Positions 11,151 to 23,939 of a stretch of DNA of 64,000 nucleotides are shown piece after piece (the first letter of the stretch is position 1; each line of letters opens with the position of its first letter). Position numbers and translations under genes: made by a program. The notes under the pieces are model-generated. The model was not told where the DNA came from. It saw nothing but the letters and a program-made list of their open reading frames with translations, and did not search any database. The DNA comes from Populus alba (taxonomy: Eukaryota > Streptophyta > Magnoliopsida > Malpighiales > Salicaceae). The stretch spans positions 4,121,171 to 4,185,170 of the forward strand of contig NC_133291.1 in the NCBI RefSeq assembly GCF_005239225.2, in the 5' to 3' direction.

Positions 11151-14100
11151 TTATAATTTTTTTTCTTCAAATTTTGACGTAAAGCAAGTTTAAACTCAAT
11201 TCAAAACAGGGTTTTATAATGACAGAAAATACCAAGGATAAGCTACACAAAGAAAGAGCTTGTAGCTCATATTACTTATTCTGATGTACCCAGACCAAAT
11301 TAAGAGAAGCTTTTAAAGATTAGGAAGGAACCAAATAAATATCCATTTCAATCAAATATTCTTAATTTATGGGTTATCAAGTTTCTTCCGGTTAATCATA
11401 TAATGATGTTTTAAAAAATCCAAGTAAAGCTTTTAAATTAATTAATTAGTTAATCAATTGATCATAACATTTTTATATGTTTTCTTTAACCAAAGTGATT
11501 GATAGCTTATATTTAGTATTTGGTAAGCTAAGAGTTTGTGGTTGGTAACAATAAAAGATCTTCTTTGATGGAGATAGAAACTATTCAATACTTAAATAAA
11601 TATATTTTTTAGAGAGAGAAAATATAATATTTTAAAAAAAAAACTTTTAAAATGTATATGCAGTAGAGAATGAAATGTGTTTTGAAGGTCTCATTGTGTG
11701 TTTATAGTCCATTAATTTTGTCATTATGTGAAGTGAAGGGTCTATAGTGTAATTTTACCCTTACAATATTTTAATTTATATTCTACTTAAAATAATACAT
11801 ATTGGATCAATATAAAATATCAAGGGATCTGTATATATCCTAGAAAAATTTTCTAATAAGTGTTGGGTTTAGTTAATGTGCTTAAGTCCATTAAAGATGA
11901 AAGTAGATCCGAGAGCACCACATAAACCCAAACATATTGGGTTTGGGTGTGACAGTTCGAGCCCATGAGGGTGCTAGATGTGCACCCTACATAGGCTCCA
12001 ATTTCTTGCACAGGCCCATGCCTTCTAAAAAGTTAGGCTCGGGCTGTCACATCCGAGCTCATTTTCCTTGACCTTCTATTGCACTCCAGGCTTGGAATGC
12101 TAAACTTGAGCACATGAGGTGTTCTTATTGGTCTTTTTAATTTATTTTTAGAAGGTTTTAAATCCATTTTATTTAGTTCCATCATCATTCATTGTAAAGA
12201 CCTTTTAGTCACTCACTCACCAAGCAAGACATATTCCTTTAATATCTACTCATTTTTATATAGAACAATCTCGTAATGCCCTTCAATTATTACATCTGTA
12301 TTAATTTTGTTTAGAAACAAAATTTGTATCAGTTTTTCTTTGAATCATTTTTTTTTTAAATTCAAACCTTTCATCAGAATTCATTAGCCAAAAAATGAGA
12401 AGTTGCTTATGAAATAATATTGTTTTTTTATATAATTTTTTCAAAAGAACCCAAGATAAATATGGATGAAAAGACTTAATTAATAATTTTTAAAATTTTT
12501 AAAGATCAAAATTGATATAAAAAGTTACTTGGGATTCAAATCAAGTCTACCTCTATAGTTACGCGTCATTTTTTTAAGTTAGTTCCTTTTCTTTCAAGTC
12601 CTAGCTAATTGATAGTTTTCTCGATTTTCTTATTAATATTTTTACCAGCATGCCATGAGTTCTTCTTCGTAATTTCTTCTTCTTTTTTTTTCTTCGAAGA
12701 GGTTATGAATTCCTTCCATATACTAATTGTCCACGACGACCAGTGTTTAGTGTATAGCAAGATTAATGATTGATCTTTACCTAAAATCCTGCGTATAGCA
12801 GAAGGAGGTCATATTTAATTATAAAATCCCGGCAGCTCTAATCACACCATACATACCACCAAAAACACAATTATAATTACCAAGAAACTTTTCCTTTTGC
12901 CGCAGGCCATATTATAAACTCACCATTATTTAGAACTTTTGTAGGCACTGTAGGGACCTTAGCAACTTAATTACTAAAAAGATAACTTATTTTTAACTTA
13001 TCTCTCTAATCATTAACTATCCCACCGTTTTCGCTTCTTTTATTTAAATTTCCCTTTTCATAGTGAATGGAACACTTTTTATTTATTTATTTATTTTTCT
13101 ATAACGAATGGAGAAATTCTTTTAGCTTTGTGAAGGCGACTGTTTGAGATTTTTTTTTTATTATTATTTTTATTTTCTCCAGGTTTTGTTTCCGCTGCTT
13201 TCTTCCTTTGTCCATATTGATGAATTCGTATACTGTAGTGTTGACTCCAGTATTAATTTATGATAATTCAATATGTAGGACTCCAATTTAATTCATTCAT
13301 TTTTTTTTGTGTGAAGTTCAAGAATAATAATATCGATGATGAGTTACAATAGAGAAATTATCTAGAACTAATAATTTATATAAAAGGTTTTAAATACCAT
13401 TCAAAACATGAGCTATAAGCATGTGATAAACAGACAAAACAAATGAGAATGAACGTTTTTTTATCTTATGGTTGAAATCAAATCTCAAATATATAAATTA
13501 AGATACATAAATTTTTCATGTCTTGGATCGAAAGGTACTATTGAGTTCATTTTTCATGCCATCATTTAAGATAAATTAAAAATGACTAGGAAATATTTTT
13601 TTTTTTGTGTGTGTAGATAATCTGATATTAATAAAAATGGATAGAATATTTAAAACTTGATCTTCAATAGTCCCAACAAGCTTTCAACTGTGCCGTCGAT
13701 GATATATATATATTTCCAATTTTTTCCCTACAATTTATATTTTTTTTCAAAGAAGTGAACGTGTGTGTGTGTGTGTATTTTCCTTTTGTTTTCTAATAAT
13801 TTTACCAAGGCAGGAAACTCTCGTCCTCCTTCAAATTAAACCCCTTAGAATGTTTCTTCTAGTTTTTTTATCACTAATATCAAGTTAATCAATGTCATTG
13901 TTGATACACATTAATTTATCATCGATCAATAGTAAATAAGGGCAACTGAGCAAGAATTAGAGGCAATATCCTTGTGAAATCACTAGCTAGCTAACAACAG
14001 AAGACACGCATATTAATGAATTAACTTGAATAATCGGTCAAGAGACAGAGATAAAGCGAGACAGGGAGCATATTGTGGAAAAGTTGATAAAGGAGGAGGA

Positions 14101-15405
14101 ACCGAGTGAGGAGATGAAGATGGCCCCTCCATCCACTAAACATGTTATGTTTACTTACTTCAGGATAAGAAACCAGGATTTAACGGCGCCATCAATCAAT
14201 CAATGGAGATAAAACTCACTGGCAAAATATATATTGGAATGCTGTGAACTTTTGACTGAGAAAAAGAAATCAGTTTCACCAAGTAAATTCGTGCAAAACT
14301 AGTTACTTTCAGAAGCTATTTGCATCAGCACTTTAATTAAGAAGAACAAACCCTCTCTCTATGATAAACTTTGTGAGAAGTCGGTTTATTTTTCTTATTC
14401 AATATTATTAGGATTTTCAAGTTTTTTTATTTATTTATCTATATGGTTGTAATAACATTTTGACAAGTAAAGATTTTGGTGAATACAAATTGAATATTTC
14501 TACTGTTGTGGTTGGTTTTTTAAAGTTTTGAGCTATGGCAGTCTCTGTTATCCTTGTCTCTGTGCGTGTCAACTGAGATCTCTGTGTCAAAAAGCAACTA
14601 AAGTATGATTTTGTTTCGCCTTTTCCCTAATAACGTGTGGTAGATGAGATAACTATATATGATCTTATGACACCCACACTGTTGCGTGATTTAAATTTAG
14701 AAGGCGCCCTTCCCTTGAATTTGTTTTGTGGTGTCAAAACGGAAGAGAACATTAGTCTTACAAATAACATGTTAATTGCATGAAAGAATTGGGAAACTTT
14801 CTAGTTTATTAACACCACTGCCACTTCATTCTGAGTGATATATACACATCCTGTATGTAGTTTGTGGGAGTTGAGAGTACCTAGCAGCGAATAGCTCTTT
14901 TCCCATCGTATTTTACGAAGAATCAAGCATGAGTTTTGGATTGGGTTTTAGCTATTATAATCTCGATAATACAAACATGCCTTTCCAGCAAAGTATCAAT
15001 TAATACACGCATCCGAATCCACAACGTGATACATGGTGGCCTGTTTTATGAAGATTTCCAATCTTTATTACAGAAAAAAGTGCCGTTTTACTGCAGATTT
15101 AGTCACTTCCTGTAAGTGTTCACAAAATGAAGAGAGAGAGAAAGATCCGCCCAACTCATTTAAAAAGGGAGGGTATCATAGTAACCATTGAGCCCAACAC
15201 TCAACATTGAACGAGTAGCGTGACAGAAACTTCTCTCAACTGAAAACACACAGGCAGAGTCAAAATATTTGTTTTTCTGCGTTTCTCAAAACACTAGAGG
15301 GCAGGGCAGGCAGTTTTCTCTGCAAAAAACCAACTCCTACTTGGTGTTTCGTTTTGCAAGATCTCTTACAGTTGCAGTATTCAAAGTTCCCTTTTAAAGA
15401 TAGAT

Positions 15406-15423
15406 GAGAGAGAGAGAGAGAGA
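15406..15423. repeat. (GA)n tract upstream of LAX
   Basis: A GA dinucleotide run of about 18 bp lies 520 bp upstream of the LAX start codon. GA-rich tracts in plant promoters can bind BPC/GAGA factors; a role here is inference. Confidence 0.6.
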
Positions 15424-15655
15424 TTCACTTTTTTGCTTGCTGGGTTAACCGTGAATCGGATTTTGATGCATGCACTGTAAATTCTTTTCGGTAAATCAGC
15501 ATTTGAGAGAAGGGTATCTCATATTTAGTAAGGTAAAAGAGGAAAATTAATGAATTGCCAATTTGCCATCCATTGTTTCTATCACTATAGGCAAAGCTTT
15601 AACAGACGTTTTTGGATTACAGTACTCTACTAAGAGTTTTCCTACTCTTAAAAGG

Positions 15656-15776
15656 TATAAAACGAGAGAAGCACATCTGTGCTGACAAAGGGAGTTGAAG
15701 AGGCACAGGCTTCGCAGGGCTGTCGCACATTTGTCCGTAAGAGGCCCCTAAATTCCTCTGTCTCAACGTTATAAAT
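15656..15776 (+). promoter_or_regulatory. Candidate LAX core promoter with TATA boxes and an auxin response element
   Basis: TATAAAA lies at 15656-15662 and a TATAAAT-like box at about 15770, 170-290 bp before the start codon. TGTCTC, the canonical auxin response element core, lies at 15759-15764 between them. AUX1/LAX genes are often auxin responsive, so the site is plausible, but a 6-mer is weak evidence and the transcription start is unknown. Confidence 0.35.
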
Positions 15777-15942
15777 CCAAGAGAGATCCCAGCGGTTTCC
15801 AAAACCAACTATCATCATAACTTCTTTTAGTTTCTTGGTCTGTTCTCTTCGTATACTTCTGGTTTCTTGGTTTGGCCCAGACGTTGTCTTAATTGTGGCT
15901 TCACTGTTTGTTTCAGATCTGTAGAGGAGAATTGAAAGGAAA

Positions 15943-18900
15943 ATGTCAAATCAGAAGCAAGCAGAGGAAGCTATGGTCTCAAACAATGACACTGGGCATG
16001 AAGAGAAAGAAGTAAGCAATGATGAATCCGGTTTTAGCCTTAAAAGCGTTCTTTGGCATGGTGGGTCTGTCTATGATGCCTGGTTTAGTTGTTCTTCAAA
16101 TCAGGTACTATTACACCCGGTTCATAATTTGAAGAAAAACAGAGAATCTTTTCCTTAATTTTGACCAAAAAAAAAATGGAACTTTCTTTTTGGCGGTCAC
16201 AGGTTGCTCAGGTTCTGTTAACACTGCCATACTCTTTCTCTCAAATGGGGATGCTTTCAGGCATAATTTTGCAGATATTTTATGGTTTTCTTGGAAGCTG
16301 GACAGCTTACCTTATCAGTGTTCTCTATGTTGAATACCGAAGCAGAAAGGAGAAAGAGAATGTCAGCTTCAAGAACCATGTTATACAGGTTAGCCTTCCA
16401 AGAACAACCCCCAATATAAGAACAAAACGAAGTTAGATATAAAAATTCGAATATGCTTTCCAAAACCTCTTTTTTTTTTTTTAATTGTCTATAATATCAC
16501 TTTTGTTTTGTCAAAATTTTGAGTCTGCAGTGGTTTGAAGTGCTAGATGGATTACTGGGTCCAACTTGGAAAGCTGTTGGATTGGCCTTCAACTGCACTT
16601 TTCTCATGTTTGGTTCTGTGATACAGCTTATAGCCTGTGCAAGGTCAGTCCTCGTTTCTTTTCTGTTTTGTAATTTATCTTTTTTATTTTCCAGTATTTA
16701 TTGAAAAATGTGATTTGTTTTATGCACTGATTCGAGTGCATTATTGGGGTAATCACAGCAATATATACTACATAGATGACAAATTTGACAAGAGGACATG
16801 GACTTATATTTTCGGAGCCTGCTGTGCCACCACCGTGTTCATTCCTTCATTTCACAATTATAGAATGTGGTCTTTTCTTGGACTTGGAATGACCACCTAC
16901 ACCGCTTGGTATATGACTGTTGCATCTCTTGTTCACGGCCAGGTAACTCAAATTTAGATCAGCCGCCTGATCTTTTATAATATCTCCTTTATCCACATTC
17001 CACGCCAGCAGGATTTGGTTTTTGTTTTTCCTTGAAATATTAGTACCATTATTTTACAGGTTGAAGGGGTAGTTCACTCGGGCCCAACAAAGGCAGTTCT
17101 TTATTTTACAGGAGCCACCAATATCCTCTACACTTTTGGTGGGCATGCTGTCACTGTGTAAGAAGCCCATCTTCTTCTTCTTCTTTTAATTGCTATCTAT
17201 CACTGTGCAAGAAACCACATAAAGGTTTTTTGATTATCCCTCGTGAATTTATGGGTTAACAACGAGGACAATTTCTTAAACCAACTCGATGATTATACCT
17301 TAAATGATCTAGTATGGGAAGTTTAGAGTTTATGAGATTCCATCTATAAAACGCCAAAAGAAATCAATTCTGATTCTGGTCAAAGGAGCCGTGATTGGAA
17401 GGCATACGTTACACCTTAGAATTTAGATAGGGCCTGGCTTTGACCAGTCAAATGTAACGTACAATTTCATCTTCAATTTCCACACGCTATATAAGCACCT
17501 GGTTGGCTTTCCTTCCACGGATGTTATGTCCGCCATGCCAGGGCACTTCTTGTCAGAGTCTCCATAATCTAATGTCCTGTCATCAAATTAATTATATGAA
17601 CCTGGACAAGCAAGTGGATTTAGTTAGCTCTTAGCAGATACAATACTAAACCGTTTGGTTCGAGTTCCACTAACAACCGGGATTAAAGGAATTCAGGGCA
17701 ATGTCTTGCTTGTTGTAGTTCTGGGCTATCAGACTTTCTAAAATTTACACTGCGCTTCCTATTGTATAATACTTTACTGACTCATCTTACCTAAAGTTTA
17801 TGGATTATCATAACAAATCAATCTGTTACTCTTGTTTGATACTGTCCAATTTCAAGTGGATTATTTGATGGCCATGGCTTCTTGGTTACAGGGAAATTAT
17901 GCACGCAATGTGGAAGCCTAAAAAATTCAAGTGCATATATCTACTTGCTACCCTTTATGTGTTCACCTTAACGCTTCCATCAGCTGCTGCCACCTACTGG
18001 GCCTTTGGAGATCAACTCCTCACTCATTCAAATGCTTTCTCCCTACTACCCCGCACCCCATGGCGTGATGCTGCTGTTATCCTTATGCTTATTCATCAGG
18101 TTTGTTTTTTTTTTTTTTTTGCATATTTTCTGTCATTAGTCATGATTCATGAACTGTTACGTTGACACATACGATGCTGTTTGATCAGGAAAAGACAACC
18201 AATATTAGATGACAACTTCGTGTAAAAAGTTGTAATTGATTTGATTGATTAATTCGGTGCATGCGTGCATGAATTGCAGTTTATAACATTTGGATTCGCT
18301 TGTACACCATTGTATTTTGTGTGGGAGAAAGTGATTGGGATGCATGATACAAAGAGCATCTTGTTGAGGGCGTTGTCTCGGTTACCCGTGGTCATACCTA
18401 TATGGTTCTTCGCAATCATATTCCCTTTCTTTGGCCCAATCAACTCAGCTGTGGGGGCTCTTTTGGTCAGCTTTACCGTCTACATCATCCCTGCTTTAGC
18501 TCATATGCTCACCTACCGATCTGCCTCTGCTCGACAGGTAAACGGTCCATTTTCTCTGCCTCTTGTATATCTGGCTGGCACTGTCTAATGCTTCGACGAA
18601 GTTGCTAGTCATTGATTTCACTTTCTTATTTACAATAAATTATAAGACAAAATGACGGATAGATGTACATGTATCCTGAGAGGTATAGATGCTGGGATTT
18701 CAGCCATATAATTAGTCACCAGGGCGAGCCAGTTCTGGTCCTAATTCCATGCTAGGTAACTTGATTTGGTGATATCAGTCACTTAATCAGGAGACAGTGT
18801 CTAATTCCTGACCTCATAGCCTGTTACTACGCATTTCAGAAATTAAAGCATACCAAAAGCATTAAAAGATGTGGTAGATGGGGCATGTCCTGTTGTACAA

Positions 18901-19584
18901 AGTAATTAAAGCAAATCTCAATGATGTAGAAAAGGGGATTTGATTTTCGAAGTGCCCACAATTTCATGGATAGCTCCAACTTGATAGCTTTGGCTTGGAC
19001 AGTGAAATTGACTTCGCTATTCTATCTCCACTATTTCTATCTGCACAAGATGAAGGTTGTAGAATCTCCTTGTCATTCCAGTTACGGACCACATTCACTC
19101 TTCTACTCTTATGTACTAGCCATACCTTGGCAACGACTTGCTGGGTCACTGGTTATGTCCTCAAAATAAATTACTATGATACTGCTTTGATTTACAGTAC
19201 ACTTGAACTTAAATTAGATTCTGCTGACAAATTCCAATCAAATAAGAAAATAAAATTAAGCAGTGCTCCATTAATCTGTAACTAGTGGAAATCTTTAAAA
19301 TTGTAGCATCCTTGTCAAGTCTTGTAAAAACAATCGTCTCATTGTTGGAAATGCAGGATGCAGCTGAGAAACCTCCTTCTTCATCCCAAGCTGGACAGCC
19401 ATGTACGTATTGAATGCGTTTTATAGTAGTATGGGTACTCGTGGTTGGCTTTGGATTGGGAGGGTGGGCTAGTATGTCCAATTTCATCAAGCAAGTTGAC
19501 ACATTTGGCCTCTTTGCCAAGTGCTACCAGTGCCCTCCTCCGACTCCTGCAAAACATCAATTAAGCTTGAGAATCTCAAGTTAA
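15943..19584 (+). CDS. LAX: Auxin influx carrier, AUX1/LAX family, eight exons; two compensating indels in the last exon
   Basis: Plasma-membrane proton/IAA symporter of the amino acid/auxin permease family, responsible for auxin uptake. Exons: 15943-16104, 16203-16388, 16531-16643, 16759-16942, 17060-17157, 17892-18099, 18280-18537 and 19357-19584. All introns are GT-AG and phases match, giving about 478 aa. Family motifs are clear: LWHGGSVYDAWFSC, VAQVLLTLPYSFSQMG, WFEVLDGLLG, KRTWTYIFGACCATTVFIPS, ATNILYTFGGHAVTVEIMHA, FACTPLYFVWEKVIGMH and FPFFGPINSAVGALLVSF. About ten membrane helices are expected. In exon 8 a base is missing at about 19377-19380 and an extra T sits in the run 19419-19422. 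Between them the frame is shifted and meets TGA at 19411-19413. After the second indel the normal C-terminus (GGWASMSNF, KQVDTFGLFAKCYQC) resumes, and the exon length stays a multiple of three. Either two sequencing errors in homopolymers or a very recent loss-of-function allele. The exon 8 region resembles AUX1/LAX1 more than LAX2/3. Confidence 0.93.
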
Positions 19585-19738
19585 TAAACCATAGATCTCT
19601 TATAGCATTTTAAATTTCTCTCTCTCGTGCGTTATACACGTCACACGGAAGTTGGCAGCAGCATCTCCCCTGCATTGTGTTTTGTTTAAACCTTCCATAA
19701 ATAGAAGGTTATTTGCGAATAGTGATGTTTTCTGTGGT

Positions 19739-19780
<42 letters not shown>

Positions 19781-21362
19781 CAACGTTGTTATTCTCTATT
19801 CACAAGAGCACTGAGCATCTTTTAGCTATCTCTGGGAATCTGCAGTATTGGCAATAAGAGTGGAGTGTGCTTCTGATAATGTTCGATAAACCATCTTTGC
19901 TCTAGAAATTTAGGGGGAGATTTGTGAGTGGTAGTTTTCACATGGCTTGCACATTACGTAAAAACCTTGTGCATATGAACCCACGTGAATCCAAAACAAA
20001 TCATTCGAAGATTATAGTCTACCTTAGATCTCCTTTGACTGCCTCTTTTGGTTGCCTTCGTTATTCTATTTATTCATTCACGTGGATTTATTACTTCTAT
20101 GTCCTCCTGCTTCCCTTACTGAAACCTGTTTATGGAGTTGACTAGTCAAATGAATAGAATGAGTTCAGAGTTTTCTCCTTATTGATTTCCATTAACAACA
20201 ACAACCAGAAAGGAAAGAACAAAAAACGATGCTCCAAATGTAGTGTTTGTACCTTTCATCTTTGTTTCCTTTCCCTGAATTTTAGCCACTTTTCAAATCC
20301 ATGCCTCATGCCTGTTCCTTTTGCCCCCGTCCCTGATCCATCAAGTCGGGAAGGAGAAAATGAGTGCAATGGACCGACTACAACTTACAATTCCATCAAA
20401 GCTGGGAGAATTCAAATATTGCTGGGAACAGAAACAAGAAGGAACAAAAATAATGATAAACAGCACGACCGCTTGCGTCTGAATTGGGGATGATTCTCGA
20501 GCTGTAAGAGCTTTGCAGTTTTTACCATGTTTGCCTTGTCATAATGGGGTTAACATCAACTGTTATTGGTCTATGAAATGTCCACGAACAAACTTAAAGT
20601 CGGTCTTAAATGCGCGCGCGCACCGCTATCTTGCTTTATATGAAAAGAGACGAAACTGGTTTCTTTTATTATTTGACAAAGATGGATCGAATGGCTTGTC
20701 GCTATAAGGACTAGCTACAAATATTTTGTCCCTGAGGAAAGGATAGGACGTGGATCTTGTCGTTTCTTATGACTTTTTGGACGATCAAGACTTTTATCAA
20801 AAGTTTCTCGAAGAAACGTGCTTGAGGAAGATAGAGCCATGCAGCCTCAAGTTTTCATTTTGCTCGCAAAAAGTATTTCTGTTTTTTCCCGAGTAAACAT
20901 GTGTGGATTGAAAGTGAGCTTAATTTACTGTGAGCGATAATGTTCTGGTCATGTGATAGTGCTATCATTTTCACTTATTCATGATGGTCTCTGTACTAGC
21001 TGGTTAATTTTGACTTAAGAAAATGTCCCTCTATTTGCATTTTAGATTTTTGACATCGGTGCGGCCGTGCGGACAGAGGATCTCCTTTCCCGGTATGAAA
21101 AGCTCTACTTACTGGGCTTTCATTGCGCAGCCGTGCCACAGTAATCTAGGCTCAAGAGGCCACGCCCATCTGCATAGATTTAGTGTGATCCATAATGTTT
21201 TGGTTTTAAGATGGAGAGTTAAGTAATTTGGTGGTTTGCAACAAAAATCACAGACGTGAGGCTATCCGGCGATGAAATGGGCTGAAATACCTACACTATA
21301 AGTAGTTTCAGGCTTCGAGCCCAAAGGGCCATATTCAGATTATTTTAAACACAGAACACTAA
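19585..21362. other. No recognisable gene
   Basis: The 3' flank of LAX plus intergenic DNA. Short open frames on both strands show no domain. A GCGCGCGC run occurs at about 20610. I see no RNA gene. Confidence 0.45.
19742..19780. repeat. (AT)n microsatellite
   Basis: A near-perfect AT dinucleotide run of about 39 bp, with one TT interruption, lies about 160 bp downstream of the LAX stop. Confidence 0.95.
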
Positions 21363-22227
21363 CTAGCTTGATATGCTTTCGACTTTGGTAGAGATGGGCA
21401 TGGCCATTGATGCTCTCAATCTAGACGAGTACAGAATCTCTGAGTTGCAACACCAATCCAGATTGTCAAATTGGAGCGGCTCCATGGCCCATTCAGCAAA
21501 GNNNNNNNNNNNNNNNNNNNNNNNNNNNNNNNNNNNNNNNNNNNNNNNNNNNNNNNNNNNNNNNNNNNNNNNNNNNNNNNNNNNNNNNNNNNNNNNNNNN
21601 NNNNNNNNNNNNNNNNNNNNNNNNNNNNNNNNNNNNNNNNNNNNNNNNNNNNNNNNNNNNNNNNNNNNNNNNNNNNNNNNNNNNNNNNNNNNNNNNNNNN
21701 NNNNNNNNNNNNNNNNNNNNNNNNNNNNNNNNNNNNNNNNNNNNNNNNNNNNNNNNNNNNNNNNNNNNNNNNNNNNNNNNNNNNNNNNNNNNNNNNNNNN
21801 NNNNNNNNNNNNNNNNNNNNNNNNNNNNNNNNNNNNNNNNNNNNNNNNNNNNNNNNNNNNNNNNNNNNNNNNNNNNNNNNNNNNNNNNNNNNNNNNNNNN
21901 NNNNNNNNNNNNNNNNNNNNNNNNNNNNNNNNNNNNNNNNNNNNNNNNNNNNNNNNNNNNNNNNNNNNNNNNNNNNNNNNNNNNNNNNNNNNNNNNNNNN
22001 NTCCTTGTGTATACATTTCCCAAGTTGAAGCACACCAAGACTTGAACACGCCTTAAGCAAAGGCGCGAGCGTGTACTCATCCGGCCAAATACTCAATTTT
22101 TCATTGAAGAAAACAAACGGAAAGACTCTTCAAAGGGTCCATTTAAAGAATACCCTTTAATCATTGCATTGAATAGGATTATAGTGGGGTTCTGGGTTTG
22201 CTTAAAAATTCAATTCGCATAGGCCAT
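21363..22227 (-). pseudogene. Pentatricopeptide repeat (PPR) protein fragment, interrupted by an assembly gap
   Basis: On the minus strand right of the gap, a typical PPR unit is readable: NPTIILFNAMIKGYS, then NGPFEESFRLFSSM, then WPDEYTLAPLLKACSSLGVL and QLGKCIHK. PPR proteins bind organellar RNA for editing, splicing or stability. An in-frame TGA follows MAYAN near 22210, and a 1-nt frameshift separates the SSM part from the PDEYTL part near 22095. Left of the gap (21363-21501) the frame is not clearly assignable. The missing middle could hold most of the gene, but the two breaks make a pseudogene likely. Confidence 0.7.
21502..22001. other. Assembly gap (500 N)
   Basis: Exactly 500 undetermined bases, a round number that suggests a placeholder rather than a measured gap size. 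Confidence 0.99.
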
Positions 22228-22235
22228 TTTGTGCG

Positions 22236-22475
22236 GAATCTTCTCCTGGCATCACCAATCTAAGCTCGATGATTGCACTATATGCCAATGATGTTCTTTG
22301 TCGGGTTGCGCTGGGAAGGGATTTCTCTGGAGGAGGAGAGTATGATCGGCATGGGTTCCAAAAGATGCTTGACAATTTTCAAGCATTGCTTGGAGGATTC
22401 AGTCTTGGAGACTATTTTCCTTCGATGGAGTTTGTGCACAGTCTAACTGGAATGAAATTGAAACTCCAGTACACA
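22236..22475 (+). pseudogene. Cytochrome P450 (CYP71-like) exon 1 fragment
   Basis: The frame reads NLSSMIALYANDVLCRVALG, then RDFSGGGEYDRHGFQKML, then GGFSLGDYFPSMEFVHSLTG. This is the mid-region (C to F helix area) of a CYP71-clan plant monooxygenase, about 75 codons of a protein normally near 500 aa. There is no start, no oxygen-binding helix I and no haem-binding Cys motif. The match stops abruptly at about 22475, where a GC-rich transposon end begins. It is a truncated relic; the parent gene must be elsewhere. Confidence 0.85.
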
Positions 22476-22661
22476 ATAAATTGACTGGGTCTCACCCGGG
22501 TTTGACCGGGTCGACCGGGTCCCGGGTTGACCCACCGGGTCAACTAGGTTTGACCGGGCCAATTCCCAAGCGGGTTTTGGCCTCCACCCGGACTGGTCCC
22601 GTGCCCGGGTCGGCCGGGTCCCGGGTCAACCCGCCAGGCCGGTCCGGGTTTTAAAACTATG
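22476..22661 (+). mobile_element. GC-rich right end of a hAT-like element (5' part missing)
   Basis: Matches 24774-24921: GGGTCTCACCCGGGTTTGACC, GGGCCAATT, CAAGCGGGTTTTGGCCTCCA and terminal CCGGGTTTTAAAACTATG. It is strikingly GC-rich (CCGGGT repeats) against an AT-rich background. The P450 fragment abuts its left side, and the 25-kb duplicated block begins exactly at its terminus. Confidence 0.7.
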
Positions 22662-23939
22662 GTTCTCCCTGTATGTGATGTGATCAAAGATCAATCCAAT
22701 AGCAGGATGGGTATTTTATTATTATATGGAGCTCCAGCCCTTTTACCTTTGCAAGAAGTAAACTACAGGCCCATTGAAATTGATCCACGCATCATTTATC
22801 ACTTATATATCAAAACGCGTGGGATTTCAACGGTATATTTATTACTATGTAAAATTTTGTTTTTTTTTTTTTCTAGTTTAATCCTCAAATTTTGTTTTTA
22901 GACAATCAAGACCTATTTAAGAAACAATTGATTTCAAATTCTTATGAAAAGATGGGATTGGTAGAGGAGGGATGAAATGAAAAAACATGACAAACATAGA
23001 TGACATGCCATAAGTTTTAAAAACATTCACTTTGGTCCTCCAACTTAAACAATCATGCAAATTATAAAATTGTGATCCCTCAAAATTGTTCCAATTCCAT
23101 TTTAGTACATAGTTTTTTTTTTTGTTTTTTTCCCCTAATTGAGAGAGGAGAAAGAGAGGGGTTGCTAGATTTCAGCAGTAGAGAGAGAAACTTATCATTG
23201 ACACTAATTTAGGCCACCAAAAAAAGAATTTTTGTATCAAATTATTTCATTTGATGCAAGTAGTTCATATTAGATATTTTTATACCTTAAAATTTCATGA
23301 AAAAATAAATCTGAGCTTAGATTGATTTTTTGTTTCGGGTTGAGTTCGGTTTTTAGAGTAGTTTTTTAGGTTTTTTTAGACAAACCAAGTTTCATCCTTA
23401 GAAATTACAACGTTGATTTTAGGAAGTGCCTTAATAATTATATCAAGAAGTGTAAGACAATTGAAACAGTAAATGCAACTTGACAAGTAAATTCTTTTCA
23501 GCTTCTCTTATGGAGTGAAATTTTGCATTGATGTGCTTGGTCCTACTACGTTGAGCCAGATTTTGAGCAATGACAATGCTTGATTCGTTGTCACAGTAAA
23601 ATGTAATTGGTGAGCTTTGTTATTAGCCTAAATCAAGAAGCAATTTATTTAACCATATTGCTTGATTTGCAACAGCTGCTAAGGAGATATACTTAGCGTT
23701 TATAGTAGATTGTGCCACAACTTCTTGCTTTCTTGTATTCTAGCAAATGGTGTCTGAACCAATTGTAAATATATAACCTGAAGTGTTGTTCATATCATCA
23801 ACACTTTTTGCCCAATCACTATCAGCATAGCTGTCTAGTTTAACTTCTATATGAACATTGCTAAGAGAATCGTGAATCTTTGAAAGCAAATTAGCTAGAA
23901 ACATCAAAGTCAGGCCTGATTAATATCAAGTATAGTAGG

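Larger units (their letters stand above)
4299..15400. other. Gene-poor AT-rich intergenic stretch
   Basis: About 11 kb lies between P0 and the LAX gene. No open frame shows a recognisable domain, and I found no spliced gene model, tRNA or rRNA. It contains the microsatellite, duplications and repeat debris listed separately, plus homopolymer-rich AT DNA. The part nearest 15.4 kb presumably includes distal promoter of the LAX gene. Confidence 0.5.
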
